In this document: positions 54,846 through 62,821 of the stretch, one piece after another
How the letters are laid out: each line of letters begins with the position of its first letter
Position numbering within the stretch: the stretch's first letter is position 1
NCBI GenBank assembly: GCA_015060975.1
Contig: SUXI01000002.1
Span: 62,001-126,000 of the forward strand
DNA: 64,000 nucleotides
Reading direction: 5' to 3'
Source: Bacteroidales bacterium
GTDB lineage: Bacteria; Bacteroidota; Bacteroidia; Bacteroidales; Muribaculaceae
Translations under genes and position numbers: made by a program
Notes under the pieces: model-generated
Database searches by the model: none
What the model was told of the DNA's origin: nothing
What the model saw: only the letters and a program-made list of their open reading frames with translations

Positions 54846-55763
54846 TTACGACCTCCACGGCCAGAAAATGAGATGATTTTTTCCGGCATGGGTAACTTTA
54901 AGTGTAACCTGCGCACTCTCTACTATAGGAACATTATGTTCCACATGTCCTATTGGCACATTAAATGCTACCGGATAATTATATGGAGCCACCATATCGC
55001 AAATCATTGTTTCCATATCATTGTAGTTACTATCGGCTTTATATTCGGTGAATTGACCCACAATCAAACCACGCAAACGAGGCAACACTCCACTCAATCT
55101 AAGTTGATACATGATACGTTCAATCTTATATATTGGTTCGGCAACATCTTCAATAAACAATATCGTGTCATCTTCTATTATATCGTAGGGAGTATTTATC
55201 AATTCGGCAATAACCGCAACATTTCCGCCTATAATCTTTCCCGAGCATTGCCCTAATCGGTCATATCGATGTCCGTCAAATGTATATGTCGGAGCTTCGC
55301 CTCGCAATATATCAAATAACACTTTATTATCAACATCATCGGCACCTTTACTTATGTGGCTCGTCATTGAAGCATGAATACTTGCAATCCCTTTCGTTGA
55401 CATCAATGCATGCAATGCCGAGATATCGCTATAACCAATAACCCACTTAGGATCTTTTTCAATAGGGAACTTGTTTAGTTTATCCATAAGATGCACCACC
55501 CCATATCCACCGCGCGAACAAAGAATAGCCCTCACTTCGGGGTCGCAAAACGCTGCTTCCAAATCGGCAAGCCGTTCCTCTTTCGTGCCACTATAATTGC
55601 CCCAACTGCCCAACGCATGAGGCATCACAACCGGCACCCATCCTTGCTTTTCAAGCACAGGTATTGAATTATGCACATGAACGGGATTTATTATCCCGGC
55701 AGGTGAAAGAATAGCTATTTTATCCCCTTTTTTCAGCGGGCTTGGAAATATTATATCATTCAT
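54846..55763 (-). CDS. LD-carboxypeptidase (peptidase family S66)
   Basis: LdcA removes the terminal D-Ala from peptidoglycan tetrapeptides during wall recycling in the cytoplasm. Conserved blocks: KKGDKIAILSPAGI, ILCSRGGYGVVHLMDKL, the nucleophile Ser in VIGYSDISALH (about 113-123), GGNVAVIAELINTPYD, LFIEDVAEPIYKIERIM with the catalytic Glu, and the His in VPIGHVEHNVPI. The length of 305 residues is normal and no signal peptide is seen. A repeat element lies 36 nt before its start. Confidence 0.92.
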   Translation of the reverse strand: MNDIIFPSPLKKGDKIAILSPAGIINPVHVHNSIPVLEKQGWVPVVMPHALGSWGNYSGTKEERLADLEAAFCDPEVRAILCSRGGYGVVHLMDKLNKFPIEKDPKWVIGYSDISALHALMSTKGIASIHASMTSHISKGADDVDNKVLFDILRGEAPTYTFDGHRYDRLGQCSGKIIGGNVAVIAELINTPYDIIEDDTILFIEDVAEPIYKIERIMYQLRLSGVLPRLRGLIVGQFTEYKADSNYNDMETMICDMVAPYNYPVAFNVPIGHVEHNVPIVESAQVTLKVTHAGKNHLIFWPWRS

Positions 55764-55799
55764 AATTTATTTAGTTCTTATTCTTATTTCTATTATCAC

Positions 55800-55867
55800 T
55801 TAAGGGAACTTCTACAAATTGCTTTGTGAAGATTTATGAATTTTATTTGAGCCGATAATTCCCTTAA
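55800..55867 (-). repeat. Short dispersed repeat copy with 9-bp inverted ends
   Basis: The element starts TTAAGGGAA and ends TTCCCTTAA, and its body is about 96 percent identical to the reverse complement of 35286-35339. It fills the gap between two minus-strand genes, and its outer end supplies the TAA stop of the radical SAM gene (55864-55866). Confidence 0.7.
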
Positions 55868-56640
55868 CTCACCGTTACGGTTATCCCTGCATCTCTAATT
55901 TTGCCGGCTATTTTTTCAAGTTCTTCATGAGATACTTTTTCAAGCTGTTGTTCAGGCGTTTTACGATCAATTGAATATATCATCACTTGTCGGGGAGAAA
56001 TAAGTTTATATGCTTTTATCAATGCATCAATCTCCTCTTTAACGGTATTATCAATTCGTTTTTCGCCATGAGTTCCACGCAAAAACATTGTTTGCACCAC
56101 GCATTGCCCCCTAAATTGAGATATTTGTTCAATAACTTTTTCGCATGTGAAAGATAGCGACGCCGGTTGGTCGATCAATCGCATCGTCTCATCTATCGCC
56201 GAATCGAGTTTGAGAATATTATTATCTACCTTACAAAGAGCGGTAGCAACCGATTTTTCGCCCAATCGTGTTGAATTACTCAACACACTAATCTTCACAT
56301 TGGGGAAATAACGGTTACGCAAAGCAATTGTATCATCTATGATTCCTGCAAATTCTGGGTGCAAAGTAGGCTCACCATTGCCCGAAAACGTGATAACATC
56401 GAGTTTTTCTTCGGCCCGTTTCATTTCCGACAATTTTTCTTCAAGTTCCTTAGCCACTTTCTCACGGCTTGGCAACCCCGTTGTGCCGGCACCTTGTGAA
56501 TTATAACCCGCCTCACAATACACGCAGTCAAACGAACACACTTTTCCATCATTAGGCGAAAGATTCACACCCAACGACACCCCCAATCGACGACTGCGAA
56601 TGGGTCCAAATATCGTAGAATGAAATAAAACTGTTACCAT
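55864..56640 (-). CDS. Radical SAM protein
   Basis: A 258-residue radical SAM enzyme of the short, single-domain type. The cluster-binding triad is Cys35, Cys39 and Cys42 in KVCSFDCVYCEAGY (CxxxCxxC), followed by the GGE-like strand ITFSGNGEPTLHPEF and the SAM-binding ISVLSNSTRL. The beginning FGPIRSRRLGVSLGVNLSP is conserved in a group of uncharacterised proteins. No auxiliary cluster motif is seen. The reaction is unknown. Its stop codon lies in the repeat at 55800-55867. Confidence 0.9.
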   Translation of the reverse strand: MVTVLFHSTIFGPIRSRRLGVSLGVNLSPNDGKVCSFDCVYCEAGYNSQGAGTTGLPSREKVAKELEEKLSEMKRAEEKLDVITFSGNGEPTLHPEFAGIIDDTIALRNRYFPNVKISVLSNSTRLGEKSVATALCKVDNNILKLDSAIDETMRLIDQPASLSFTCEKVIEQISQFRGQCVVQTMFLRGTHGEKRIDNTVKEEIDALIKAYKLISPRQVMIYSIDRKTPEQQLEKVSHEELEKIAGKIRDAGITVTVS

Positions 56641-56675
56641 AATTACACTATTGCCACTAAAATATATACAATTCT

Positions 56676-57962
56676 TTACTCGGTCGCTTTCAGTTGCTCA
56701 AACATCCAATCCCATAGGGCGTTTGTATGCTCGGCATATAGCCAGTGCCCATTGTTTTCTCCTATAAGGAGCGTTTTGGGTGCAGTTATCACATTATAGG
56801 TTGAGCGAGTGGTTGTGGGTGCACAAGTCAAATCATTATAACCCAAGAAATATTTAATGGGCGCTGTGAGGTTACGGGCAAAATTGGTCACATCATAGTA
56901 ACGAGCAGTATTGAGCTTTTCGGGAGTACAATTTTCTTTACTCTTGAACACATGAGGCCACCCTCCGGCTCGGCCATGAGTATAACCCTCAAGATCACAA
57001 AGAGCCGGGAAATATGCCACTGTGGCATTGATGCGGTTATCCAACGCCGACGTCACAATCGACAACGCTCCGCCTTGACTGCCTCCAAACGTGCCAAGTT
57101 TGCCGTTAAACTGAGGCAACGAAGCAAGGAAATCTATACCTCTAACACAGCCAAGATACACACGTTTATAATAATATGAGTAACGATTATCCATATTGTA
57201 TGTAGGATATGAAGCCAACGCACCTCCGTTAAGGTCACTATATATTGTACTGCCCGACAGATTTACAGGTATGCCATGAATGCCAAATTCAAGAATGATT
57301 GCCCCTTTGGCGGCATGACCTATGTCGCCCGATTTCTCACCTACTCCGGCTCCCGGAAAACGGAGGATTGCAGGATATTTGCCATCGGCCTTAGGCATTG
57401 TCAATATGCCATACATGCGAGTGTTGTTGATGTTGCGATATGATATATGATATACATTCACCTTATCTGTACAACGCTCGGGAATTAGTGTCATCGTTGG
57501 TTGCAAATCTATTTTGCGCACAGACTCAAGTTGTGAACTCCAAAACGCCTTAAAATCTTCAGGTAGCGTAACAGTAGGTTGCAATTTCTCGGTATCGAAA
57601 CCTACTGTTGATATCGACCAATACTTTTGACCATCTTTTTCTATAGTGGCTTTTACTCGCAAATAGCCCGGTTTTTTCATCGTGCCGAGGTCTATTTCCC
57701 CCTCATTACCTTTAAGTGTTATAGCGTTTGTGATGTGCGGAGACATCAAATCTTCACTCACTTCATAATTAACAACCACATCATTCAACGACATACCACA
57801 ATCGGTAGCCATAACTTTTACCTTGGCTTTTTCTCCCGTTTTATATAGAGCATCAACATGATCGGGAAACAAATACAACTGCACCTTCGCAGCTCGAGGT
57901 TGAGCCATTGCGCTCACACCCACGATAATCATCATTACTAAAGAGACAAAAAACAGCTTCAT
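56676..57962 (-). CDS. Secreted acetyl xylan esterase-like alpha/beta-hydrolase
   Basis: A signal peptide (1-21, ending SAMAQPR) precedes an N-terminal beta domain (about 22-130) and an AXE1/cephalosporin-C deacetylase domain: ILRFPGAGVGEKSGD, the nucleophile Ser in LGTFGGSQGGALSIVTSAL, NDLTCAPTTTRS with a likely Asp, and NGHWLYAE with the His. Such proteins remove acetyl groups from plant xylan or other glycans. The frame extends to 58118, but the ATG at 57962 gives a proper signal peptide and avoids crossing the -7 box at 58013 and nearing the tRNA-Lys promoter. Confidence 0.88.
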   Translation of the reverse strand: MKLFFVSLVMMIIVGVSAMAQPRAAKVQLYLFPDHVDALYKTGEKAKVKVMATDCGMSLNDVVVNYEVSEDLMSPHITNAITLKGNEGEIDLGTMKKPGYLRVKATIEKDGQKYWSISTVGFDTEKLQPTVTLPEDFKAFWSSQLESVRKIDLQPTMTLIPERCTDKVNVYHISYRNINNTRMYGILTMPKADGKYPAILRFPGAGVGEKSGDIGHAAKGAIILEFGIHGIPVNLSGSTIYSDLNGGALASYPTYNMDNRYSYYYKRVYLGCVRGIDFLASLPQFNGKLGTFGGSQGGALSIVTSALDNRINATVAYFPALCDLEGYTHGRAGGWPHVFKSKENCTPEKLNTARYYDVTNFARNLTAPIKYFLGYNDLTCAPTTTRSTYNVITAPKTLLIGENNGHWLYAEHTNALWDWMFEQLKATE

Positions 57963-58012
57963 AAAATATGACACATTAATTATGTTGTTTAGAAATAGTT
58001 GTGAATTTATCC

Positions 58013-58020
58013 CAAAAGTA
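58013..58020 (-). promoter_or_regulatory. -7 promoter box of the acetyl xylan esterase-like gene
   Basis: On the minus strand TACTTTTG, matching TAnnTTTG, 50 nt before the start at 57962. A -33 TTG at the usual distance is not evident. Confidence 0.4.
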
Positions 58021-58072
58021 GCGATTATCCTTGAATTAAAGAAATTCCAAATAAAAAAAATGCCATTTAATT

Positions 58073-58102
58073 TTGTGGAAGAAAAAAATAGCATTACCTT
58101 TG
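58073..58102 (+). promoter_or_regulatory. Promoter of tRNA-Lys
   Basis: TTG (58073-58075), a 19-nt spacer and TACCTTTG (58095-58102), 21 nt before the tRNA. Confidence 0.75.
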
Positions 58103-58123
58103 CACAATCAAAATTCAAACAAC

Positions 58124-58196
58124 GACTCCGTAGCTCAGTTGGTAGAGCAAATGACTCTTAATCATTGGGTCGAGAGTTCGAGTCTCTCCGGGGTCA
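58124..58196 (+). tRNA. tRNA-Lys (anticodon CTT)
   Basis: A 73-nt cloverleaf: acceptor GACTCCG / CGGGGTC, D arm GCTC/GAGC, anticodon stem AATGA / TCATT with loop CTCTTAA giving CTT, T arm with GTTCGAGTC, discriminator A. CCA is not encoded. A terminator follows after 3 nt. Confidence 0.95.
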
Positions 58197-58199
58197 CAA

Positions 58200-58224
58200 G
58201 GGAAGCCTAATGGTTTCCCTTTTT
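58200..58224 (+). terminator. Intrinsic terminator after tRNA-Lys
   Basis: GGGAAGCC pairs with GGTTTCCC (one G-T pair) around TAAT and is followed by TTTTT. Confidence 0.85.
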
Positions 58225-58360
58225 ATTTATGGGTTATTGATGCTCCCCTTTCCATGTTACTGCAACAAAGGAATTAGAATTATCTTTGCAACCGTTTTTT
58301 TATCAATGATTTTGTTAAATTGCAACTAATATGTAAATTTACACCGGTAAAAATTGAATT

Positions 58361-59563
58361 ATGGAAATAGCAAGTGAATCAATAAAAAATCTGTTGGTTG
58401 CAATAGGAGTGGGTGCCGAGTCATTGCATTGGGTGCTATTAGGCGTGTATTCGGCAATACTTATATTGGTTGCGGCGCTGTCATATTATATTGTTCATCA
58501 CATTGTGGTGGTGGGCGTGGGACGCATCGTGGCAAAAACATCGGTGAAGTGGGACGATGATTTGTTTAACGACGCATTACTTTCGAGAGTGTGCCATATC
58601 ATTCCGCCGGTGTTGCTCTATGTGTTACTGCCATGGTTCATGAGCGACTATCCCCAAGTGTTTGCTATAGGTGAACGCGCATTGTTGATATATATAGTTG
58701 TGGCAGCGGTGAGGATGGTAACCAAATTACTGTCGTCGGCATACGCGGCATCACAACACACCGAGACGTTTAAGGGGCATCCAATGAAAGGGTTGACGCA
58801 GATGCTTAAAATTATCGTGTGGTGTGTAGGTGCGATAGTGATAATAAGTTTGTTGATAAACAAAAATCCATTAATAATACTCTCGGGACTCGGCGCATCG
58901 GCAGCGATACTCATGTTGGTTTTCAAAGACTCTATAATGGGGCTTGTGGCAGGAGTGCAGCTCTCGGCTAATGACATGTTGAAACCAGGTGATTGGATTG
59001 CCTCGCCCGAAAACGGCGTCGATGGCGTGGTTGAAGATGTGTCACTGACCACTGTCAAGGTGCGCAACTGGGATATGACCATTGTTACCATTCCGCCCTA
59101 CACTCTTGTGAGTGGCTCGTTTCAAAACTGGCGTGGTATGTTTGACACAGGAGCACGCCGAGTAAAACGCTCGGTAAATATCGATCTCAATACGGTGAGA
59201 TTTCTCACTGCCGAGGACCTGTCACATTTTTCATCGCAAGAATGGTATGATGCATCAAATCAGCCGGTGCGACCGGTTAATTTGCGATTATTTCGTGATT
59301 ACATAAAATGGTATCTCACAAATCATGCGAGGGTAAACCACAACATGCTCACCATGGTGCGCCAGTTGCAGCCGTCTAATCATGGGGTGCCCATTGAATT
59401 GTATTTTTTCACCGCCACATCGGCATGGGTTGAATATGAAACAATTCAAGCCGAAATATTTGACCATGTTTTCGCCGTTGCCCATGACTTCGGCTTGAGA
59501 TTGTTCCAAAGCCCGTCGGGATTAGACTTCAAAGAGCATAATCCTGCAATAGAAAACCTTTGA
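58361..59563 (+). CDS. MscS-family mechanosensitive channel (YbdG-like)
   Basis: A 400-residue small-conductance mechanosensitive channel. Four or five helices occupy the first 190 residues; the pore-lining helix is LSGLGASAAILMLVFKDSIMGLVAGVQLSAN (about 170-200), followed by the beta domain DMLKPGDWIASPENGVDGVVEDVSLTTVKVRNWDMTIVTIPPY and a C-terminal part with an insertion typical of YbdG-like members. It releases solutes on hypo-osmotic shock. It is the last chromosomal gene before the phage-like stretch, and its base composition already looks richer in GC than earlier genes. Confidence 0.93.
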   Translation: MEIASESIKNLLVAIGVGAESLHWVLLGVYSAILILVAALSYYIVHHIVVVGVGRIVAKTSVKWDDDLFNDALLSRVCHIIPPVLLYVLLPWFMSDYPQVFAIGERALLIYIVVAAVRMVTKLLSSAYAASQHTETFKGHPMKGLTQMLKIIVWCVGAIVIISLLINKNPLIILSGLGASAAILMLVFKDSIMGLVAGVQLSANDMLKPGDWIASPENGVDGVVEDVSLTTVKVRNWDMTIVTIPPYTLVSGSFQNWRGMFDTGARRVKRSVNIDLNTVRFLTAEDLSHFSSQEWYDASNQPVRPVNLRLFRDYIKWYLTNHARVNHNMLTMVRQLQPSNHGVPIELYFFTATSAWVEYETIQAEIFDHVFAVAHDFGLRLFQSPSGLDFKEHNPAIENL

Positions 59564-59632
59564 ATATCCCTTAAACTATTATTTGATTAATTCGTGTCAA
59601 TGTGTCAAAATTCAAATAATGACACTATTCCC

Positions 59633-60121
59633 CTATAGATAATGCGGAGTGATGCGTTGGTTATTAAAACGTGAATAAGATAACAACCGGATGATTTCAG
59701 CCACTTCGGCGGTTGCCATTTCGTTATATTCATCAGATGTGCTGTCGTCATGTCCCATGAAACAAACGTGAAGCGAATAGGCAGCGATAGCATGCTCAAG
59801 GTGAGTTCTCATTATTGTGGCTATGTTGCTTGTCACATCTTCACTCACATGCAAATCAAGTTGCAAAATAATATCATCTTCGGGTAATAGTGCCGTAGTG
59901 TCGTCATTGAGATTACAAGAGTCAACATGAGCGACAAGGCGCATCACCACAAAAGCAAAGGAGTCTTTTATGAGTAATTTCAACGCTTCACGATGATCGG
60001 GGGTGAGTGTAGGGGGCAAAGATGAGCCATCAGCGTTGCTGAGACTTCTTAATGCCGATGCGGCATATATTACTTGCATAATTGCGTTTGCGGATAAATT
60101 GAATGAAATAATTCGTGTCAT
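59633..60121 (-). CDS. Unknown protein at the edge of the phage-like region
   Basis: I do not recognise this 162-residue protein. It has no signal peptide or membrane helix, is mildly acidic, and appears helical at both ends (SANAIMQVIYAASALRSLSN; SNIATIMRTHLEHAIAAYS). It lies on the same strand as the capsid and portal genes and is separated from the 127-residue gene by the repeat array at 60211-60311. It is the last gene before MscS, so it marks the probable end of the inserted DNA. Confidence 0.6.
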   Translation of the reverse strand: MTRIISFNLSANAIMQVIYAASALRSLSNADGSSLPPTLTPDHREALKLLIKDSFAFVVMRLVAHVDSCNLNDDTTALLPEDDIILQLDLHVSEDVTSNIATIMRTHLEHAIAAYSLHVCFMGHDDSTSDEYNEMATAEVAEIIRLLSYSRFNNQRITPHYL

Positions 60122-60210
60122 AACTTAATTTTTAGTAGATTCCCATAATAAAATAATTTTAAAATACAAGCTTTTGATTACGCATTTATTATGCATTTGT
60201 GTTTTGATTG

Positions 60211-60311
60211 TGTGCATAATGTGTGCATAATGTGTGCAAAAAGCGTGCAATGAGTACAAAATGAGTACAGACCAAACTCAAAATGAGTACAAAATGAGTA
60301 CAAATGTGTAC
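60211..60311. repeat. Array of short direct repeats with about 11-bp spacing
   Basis: TGTGCA-type units start at 60211, 60222 and 60233, with a variant CGTGCA at 60244, and TGAGTAC units start at 60251, 60262, 60284 and 60295, closing with TGTGTAC at 60305 (part of the palindrome GTGTACAC). Most steps are 11 bp, about one helical turn. It lies between two genes of the phage-like block, and such arrays serve as binding sites for a repressor, a replication initiator or a partition protein. Confidence 0.7.
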
Positions 60312-60314
60312 ACG

Positions 60315-60698
60315 CTACCTATATAGCAGCCGCATTGCCGATGAAGGGGAAATAAAGAAACGTGAGGCTTTTCCCTCGGCAAGCACCATTGTCAATGCTT
60401 CACCTTCAGAGTGTTTACCAATATGTGAGGCGGTGAAATTGTCGATTTTGCGAGCGATTTCGGCAATCATATCGCGCCGCAACTTGTTGTAACCAACGGG
60501 TAGCTGTCCTCGTCGGTAACAGCTAAGCAGGCGTCGGGCATGATTATATGATATATAGTAACTTGGCGCTCCGCTCATAACTGTTTCTGCTATTAAAAAT
60601 GCGGTTGTAGGCGGCATACAGTCATTGCAGTGTCGGCAATAGGTTTCTTTAAATTGTTTTTTGAAATCGGCGGTTCTTTTATGTGACTCGTTTAGCAT
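60315..60698 (-). CDS. Phage-associated protein of unknown function
   Basis: I do not recognise this 127-residue basic protein. Near its start is a Cys cluster (YCRHCNDCM, CxxCxxC at about residues 21-27) that could bind a metal or be a zinc ribbon half, followed by a helical region (YYISYNHARRLLSCYRRGQLPVGYNKLRRDMI). Its stop lies at the edge of the repeat array. A -7 box is at 60783 on the same strand. Confidence 0.6.
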   Translation of the reverse strand: MLNESHKRTADFKKQFKETYCRHCNDCMPPTTAFLIAETVMSGAPSYYISYNHARRLLSCYRRGQLPVGYNKLRRDMIAEIARKIDNFTASHIGKHSEGEALTMVLAEGKASRFFISPSSAMRLLYR

Positions 60699-60782
60699 GA
60701 TAAAAAATTTATGGATAATTGGATTGAAAAATGTGTGTTTAAATTATAGAAAATTGAAGATAGTATTGGTTGATTGTTTACA

Positions 60783-60790
60783 CAAAGATA
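60783..60790 (-). promoter_or_regulatory. -7 promoter box before the 127-residue phage gene
   Basis: TATCTTTG on the minus strand, 85 nt before that start codon. The nearest TTG is only 14 nt upstream. Confidence 0.4.
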
Positions 60791-60863
60791 GTGCGACACA
60801 TGTGCAATATTGTGGCTCACGGATCTTAAAATACAGAAACCGCCACATTTGTTTTCATCGCAA

Positions 60864-62243
60864 TCAACCGACTAATTTTTTGTCACGCTCGCTCCTGAAG
60901 TGGTTAAAAGTCTCAAAAATATCGGCAAGGGCTATTGTAGCGTTTTTAATTTGACTTTCATACAATGCCGAGCCGGTGCTTGCTGTCACGCCTCTACCCA
61001 TCAAGGCGGTTCCAACGCCCGATACCTCCTCAAACAATTTCATCTCGAGCGATAAAAGTTCAAAAGCTCCTATATTGGTATTGTTTGCCGAAATTTGTTG
61101 TGGTCCGGGGTTGCTTCCAACCGGGTTATAGGGTATCACGCTGTCGCTTCTCGACCACTCACGAGCTATTTGCTCCCACGACATCGATTCGTGGCGTTGA
61201 TTTGCGGGAAACAGCAATGCTCCTTTTGCCGAACTGCTCATTATGTGGTCGATCATCACAATCAGTCGATTAATATATCGCTGTTGATCAATCACATCTT
61301 CAACAAATGAGTGAACCTCTCCATCTATCAAAGGATAGAATTTCACTACAAAAGGGTGTGAGCGATGCCGATATGGAGAATCGAAACTATCGAGCACCGT
61401 GCCGTCGGGAGCAAGATAACGACAACGCCAATGTGTGTCGATACGCCAACGTGTATCGATAGTGGCAATCCCCTTTTTTGTGCGCCTGGTGTTTTCTTTG
61501 TCAATAGAGGGTTGAGCTTCAAGGGTAGATAGAAAGAGCTCTCCTGCGCTTTTATCATGACACAATAAAGATTCGTCGCTTTCCAACGTCCATACCTCAA
61601 TCACACGGCATCGACCATTGCCGGCACGGAAAAACCTGCCTCCGGGGGTTATCTTGTCACAAGCGTATAGTTGTTGCAGAGCCGTTGCCCGGTTGCGGTC
61701 GTTGTGGGAAAATCGCATAATCACTTCGGTGAGACTCATGCTGTGAAGCATTCCTATCATTTCGATGTCCCACGCCCGAGGGTCGGCAAACTCGTTAACA
61801 AAAAACATATCGGGATTTACATTGTCAACCCATGTTCCATATCCCTGCCTACGTTTTTCATTCACTATGCGTTGAATGGCGCATCCCGAAATGAGAAATT
61901 CTTCAAGCATGCGGCAGTCGAGCTCGGTGATATCGTTAAGCCGGTGAAGCTTATTGAGAATCGAATCGGGCAAGGTTTGATCTTCGGCAAGATTGTTCCT
62001 GAAACGCCCCACTACGCATTTCACCAATTGGCGAATGAGATTGTTTGTCATGGGACGTTTGCCGTTTTTTATCGCAAGTTCCTTTTCAGTTATGGTTGCG
62101 CCGTTCTCGTCGGTCACAGGGTCGTTCCATTGTTGACCGTATGTATATTGTTTTTGTCGGGAACGTTTTGCCCTCAGTTCCTCGGCATTGCGCCAAGCTT
62201 TATGCGCTTCTTTTAAAATTGTTGTGGCTTTTTGTGATTTCAT
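60864..62243 (-). CDS. Phage portal protein
   Basis: Portal proteins form the dodecameric ring through which DNA enters the head. The 459 residues show the P22-type portal pattern: an N-terminal RAKRSRQKQYTYGQQW segment, KNGKRPMTNNLIRQLVKCVVGRFR, a central beta part, IDQQRYINRLIVMIDHIMSSSAKGALLFP and a late VSGVGTALMGRGVTASTGSALYESQIKNATIALADIFETF helix like the portal stem. It is somewhat shorter than many portals, so the C-terminal barrel may be missing. No terminase gene is near it in the window. Confidence 0.8.
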   Translation of the reverse strand: MKSQKATTILKEAHKAWRNAEELRAKRSRQKQYTYGQQWNDPVTDENGATITEKELAIKNGKRPMTNNLIRQLVKCVVGRFRNNLAEDQTLPDSILNKLHRLNDITELDCRMLEEFLISGCAIQRIVNEKRRQGYGTWVDNVNPDMFFVNEFADPRAWDIEMIGMLHSMSLTEVIMRFSHNDRNRATALQQLYACDKITPGGRFFRAGNGRCRVIEVWTLESDESLLCHDKSAGELFLSTLEAQPSIDKENTRRTKKGIATIDTRWRIDTHWRCRYLAPDGTVLDSFDSPYRHRSHPFVVKFYPLIDGEVHSFVEDVIDQQRYINRLIVMIDHIMSSSAKGALLFPANQRHESMSWEQIAREWSRSDSVIPYNPVGSNPGPQQISANNTNIGAFELLSLEMKLFEEVSGVGTALMGRGVTASTGSALYESQIKNATIALADIFETFNHFRSERDKKLVG

Positions 62244-62261
62244 AATGTGATGAATTTATAG

Positions 62262-62283
62262 TAATTTATAGAAATTCCCTTAA
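62262..62283 (+). repeat. Copy of the dispersed repeat core
   Basis: The 22-base sequence matches the right arm of the 35064-35339 element and, in part, the 55800-55867 copy. It lies 18 nt before the portal start and supplies the TAA stop (62280-62282) of the next gene on the minus strand. Confidence 0.5.
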
Positions 62284-62816
62284 ATATTAGAGATTGTTTT
62301 CAGTGCCGCTTCGTCCATCAAGTATCCTCCGTCGGCAGGCTCCATTATGGCGGTGGCAAAGTCGATGACGTGTGAAGTCAACGGTGATAGCGAGTAAACA
62401 TGCAGCCGGTTGCCATGCAGCACCACTATAGGATTTTCGCAACCTCCCCTGCAATAAGGATTTGACTGCATTCGCGCTTCGTGTGAATGGGGGTCGGTTA
62501 TGATTTTTGCGGGACGTTTCCATTCTTTCAACTTAAAGCCTACTAATCGACGGCAGTTTTCGGGAAGAATTACAGTGGCTGAATTGTCGGCTTGTGGCAT
62601 GAGAGCTATATCACCGGCAATATTCTCGGGTGCCAACAATTCAATAGGAGCAGTATCGAGCAGGTTGAGATACCAATCGCGCATTTCAAGGCGGAGGAGC
62701 GCGTCAAGATCAATACCGTCAGAGCGAGTTATCTCGCAGTCGGTCCTTAAAGGGGCGAAACCCCGGCGCAGTTTCCACTGCGCCAGCATTTCGTCGCTTG
62801 AAAGCATTATCTTCAT
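62280..62816 (-). CDS. Phage protein of unknown function between capsid and portal genes
   Basis: A 178-residue protein starts MKIMLSSDEMLAQWKLRRGF. It is alpha/beta, with the pattern LPENCRRLVGFKLKEWKRPAKIITDPHS and YCRGGCENPIVVLHGNRLHVYS in the middle. Its position between capsid and portal genes suggests a head or connector protein, but no family is recognised. The frame extends to 62960, which would overlap the capsid gene by 139 nt; the ATG at 62816, 5 nt past the capsid stop, is far more likely. Confidence 0.65.
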   Translation of the reverse strand: MKIMLSSDEMLAQWKLRRGFAPLRTDCEITRSDGIDLDALLRLEMRDWYLNLLDTAPIELLAPENIAGDIALMPQADNSATVILPENCRRLVGFKLKEWKRPAKIITDPHSHEARMQSNPYCRGGCENPIVVLHGNRLHVYSLSPLTSHVIDFATAIMEPADGGYLMDEAALKTISNI

Positions 62817-62821
62817 GATTA

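Noticed and set aside
58124-59632. tRNA-Lys as the attachment site of the prophage
   Set aside because: The MscS gene lies between the tRNA and the phage genes, and no copy of the tRNA 3' end was seen at the phage edge.
62764-62783. GC-rich hairpin GGCGCAG / CTGCGCC near 62764
   Set aside because: It is inside the coding region of the 178-residue phage protein and has no T run, so it is probably chance.
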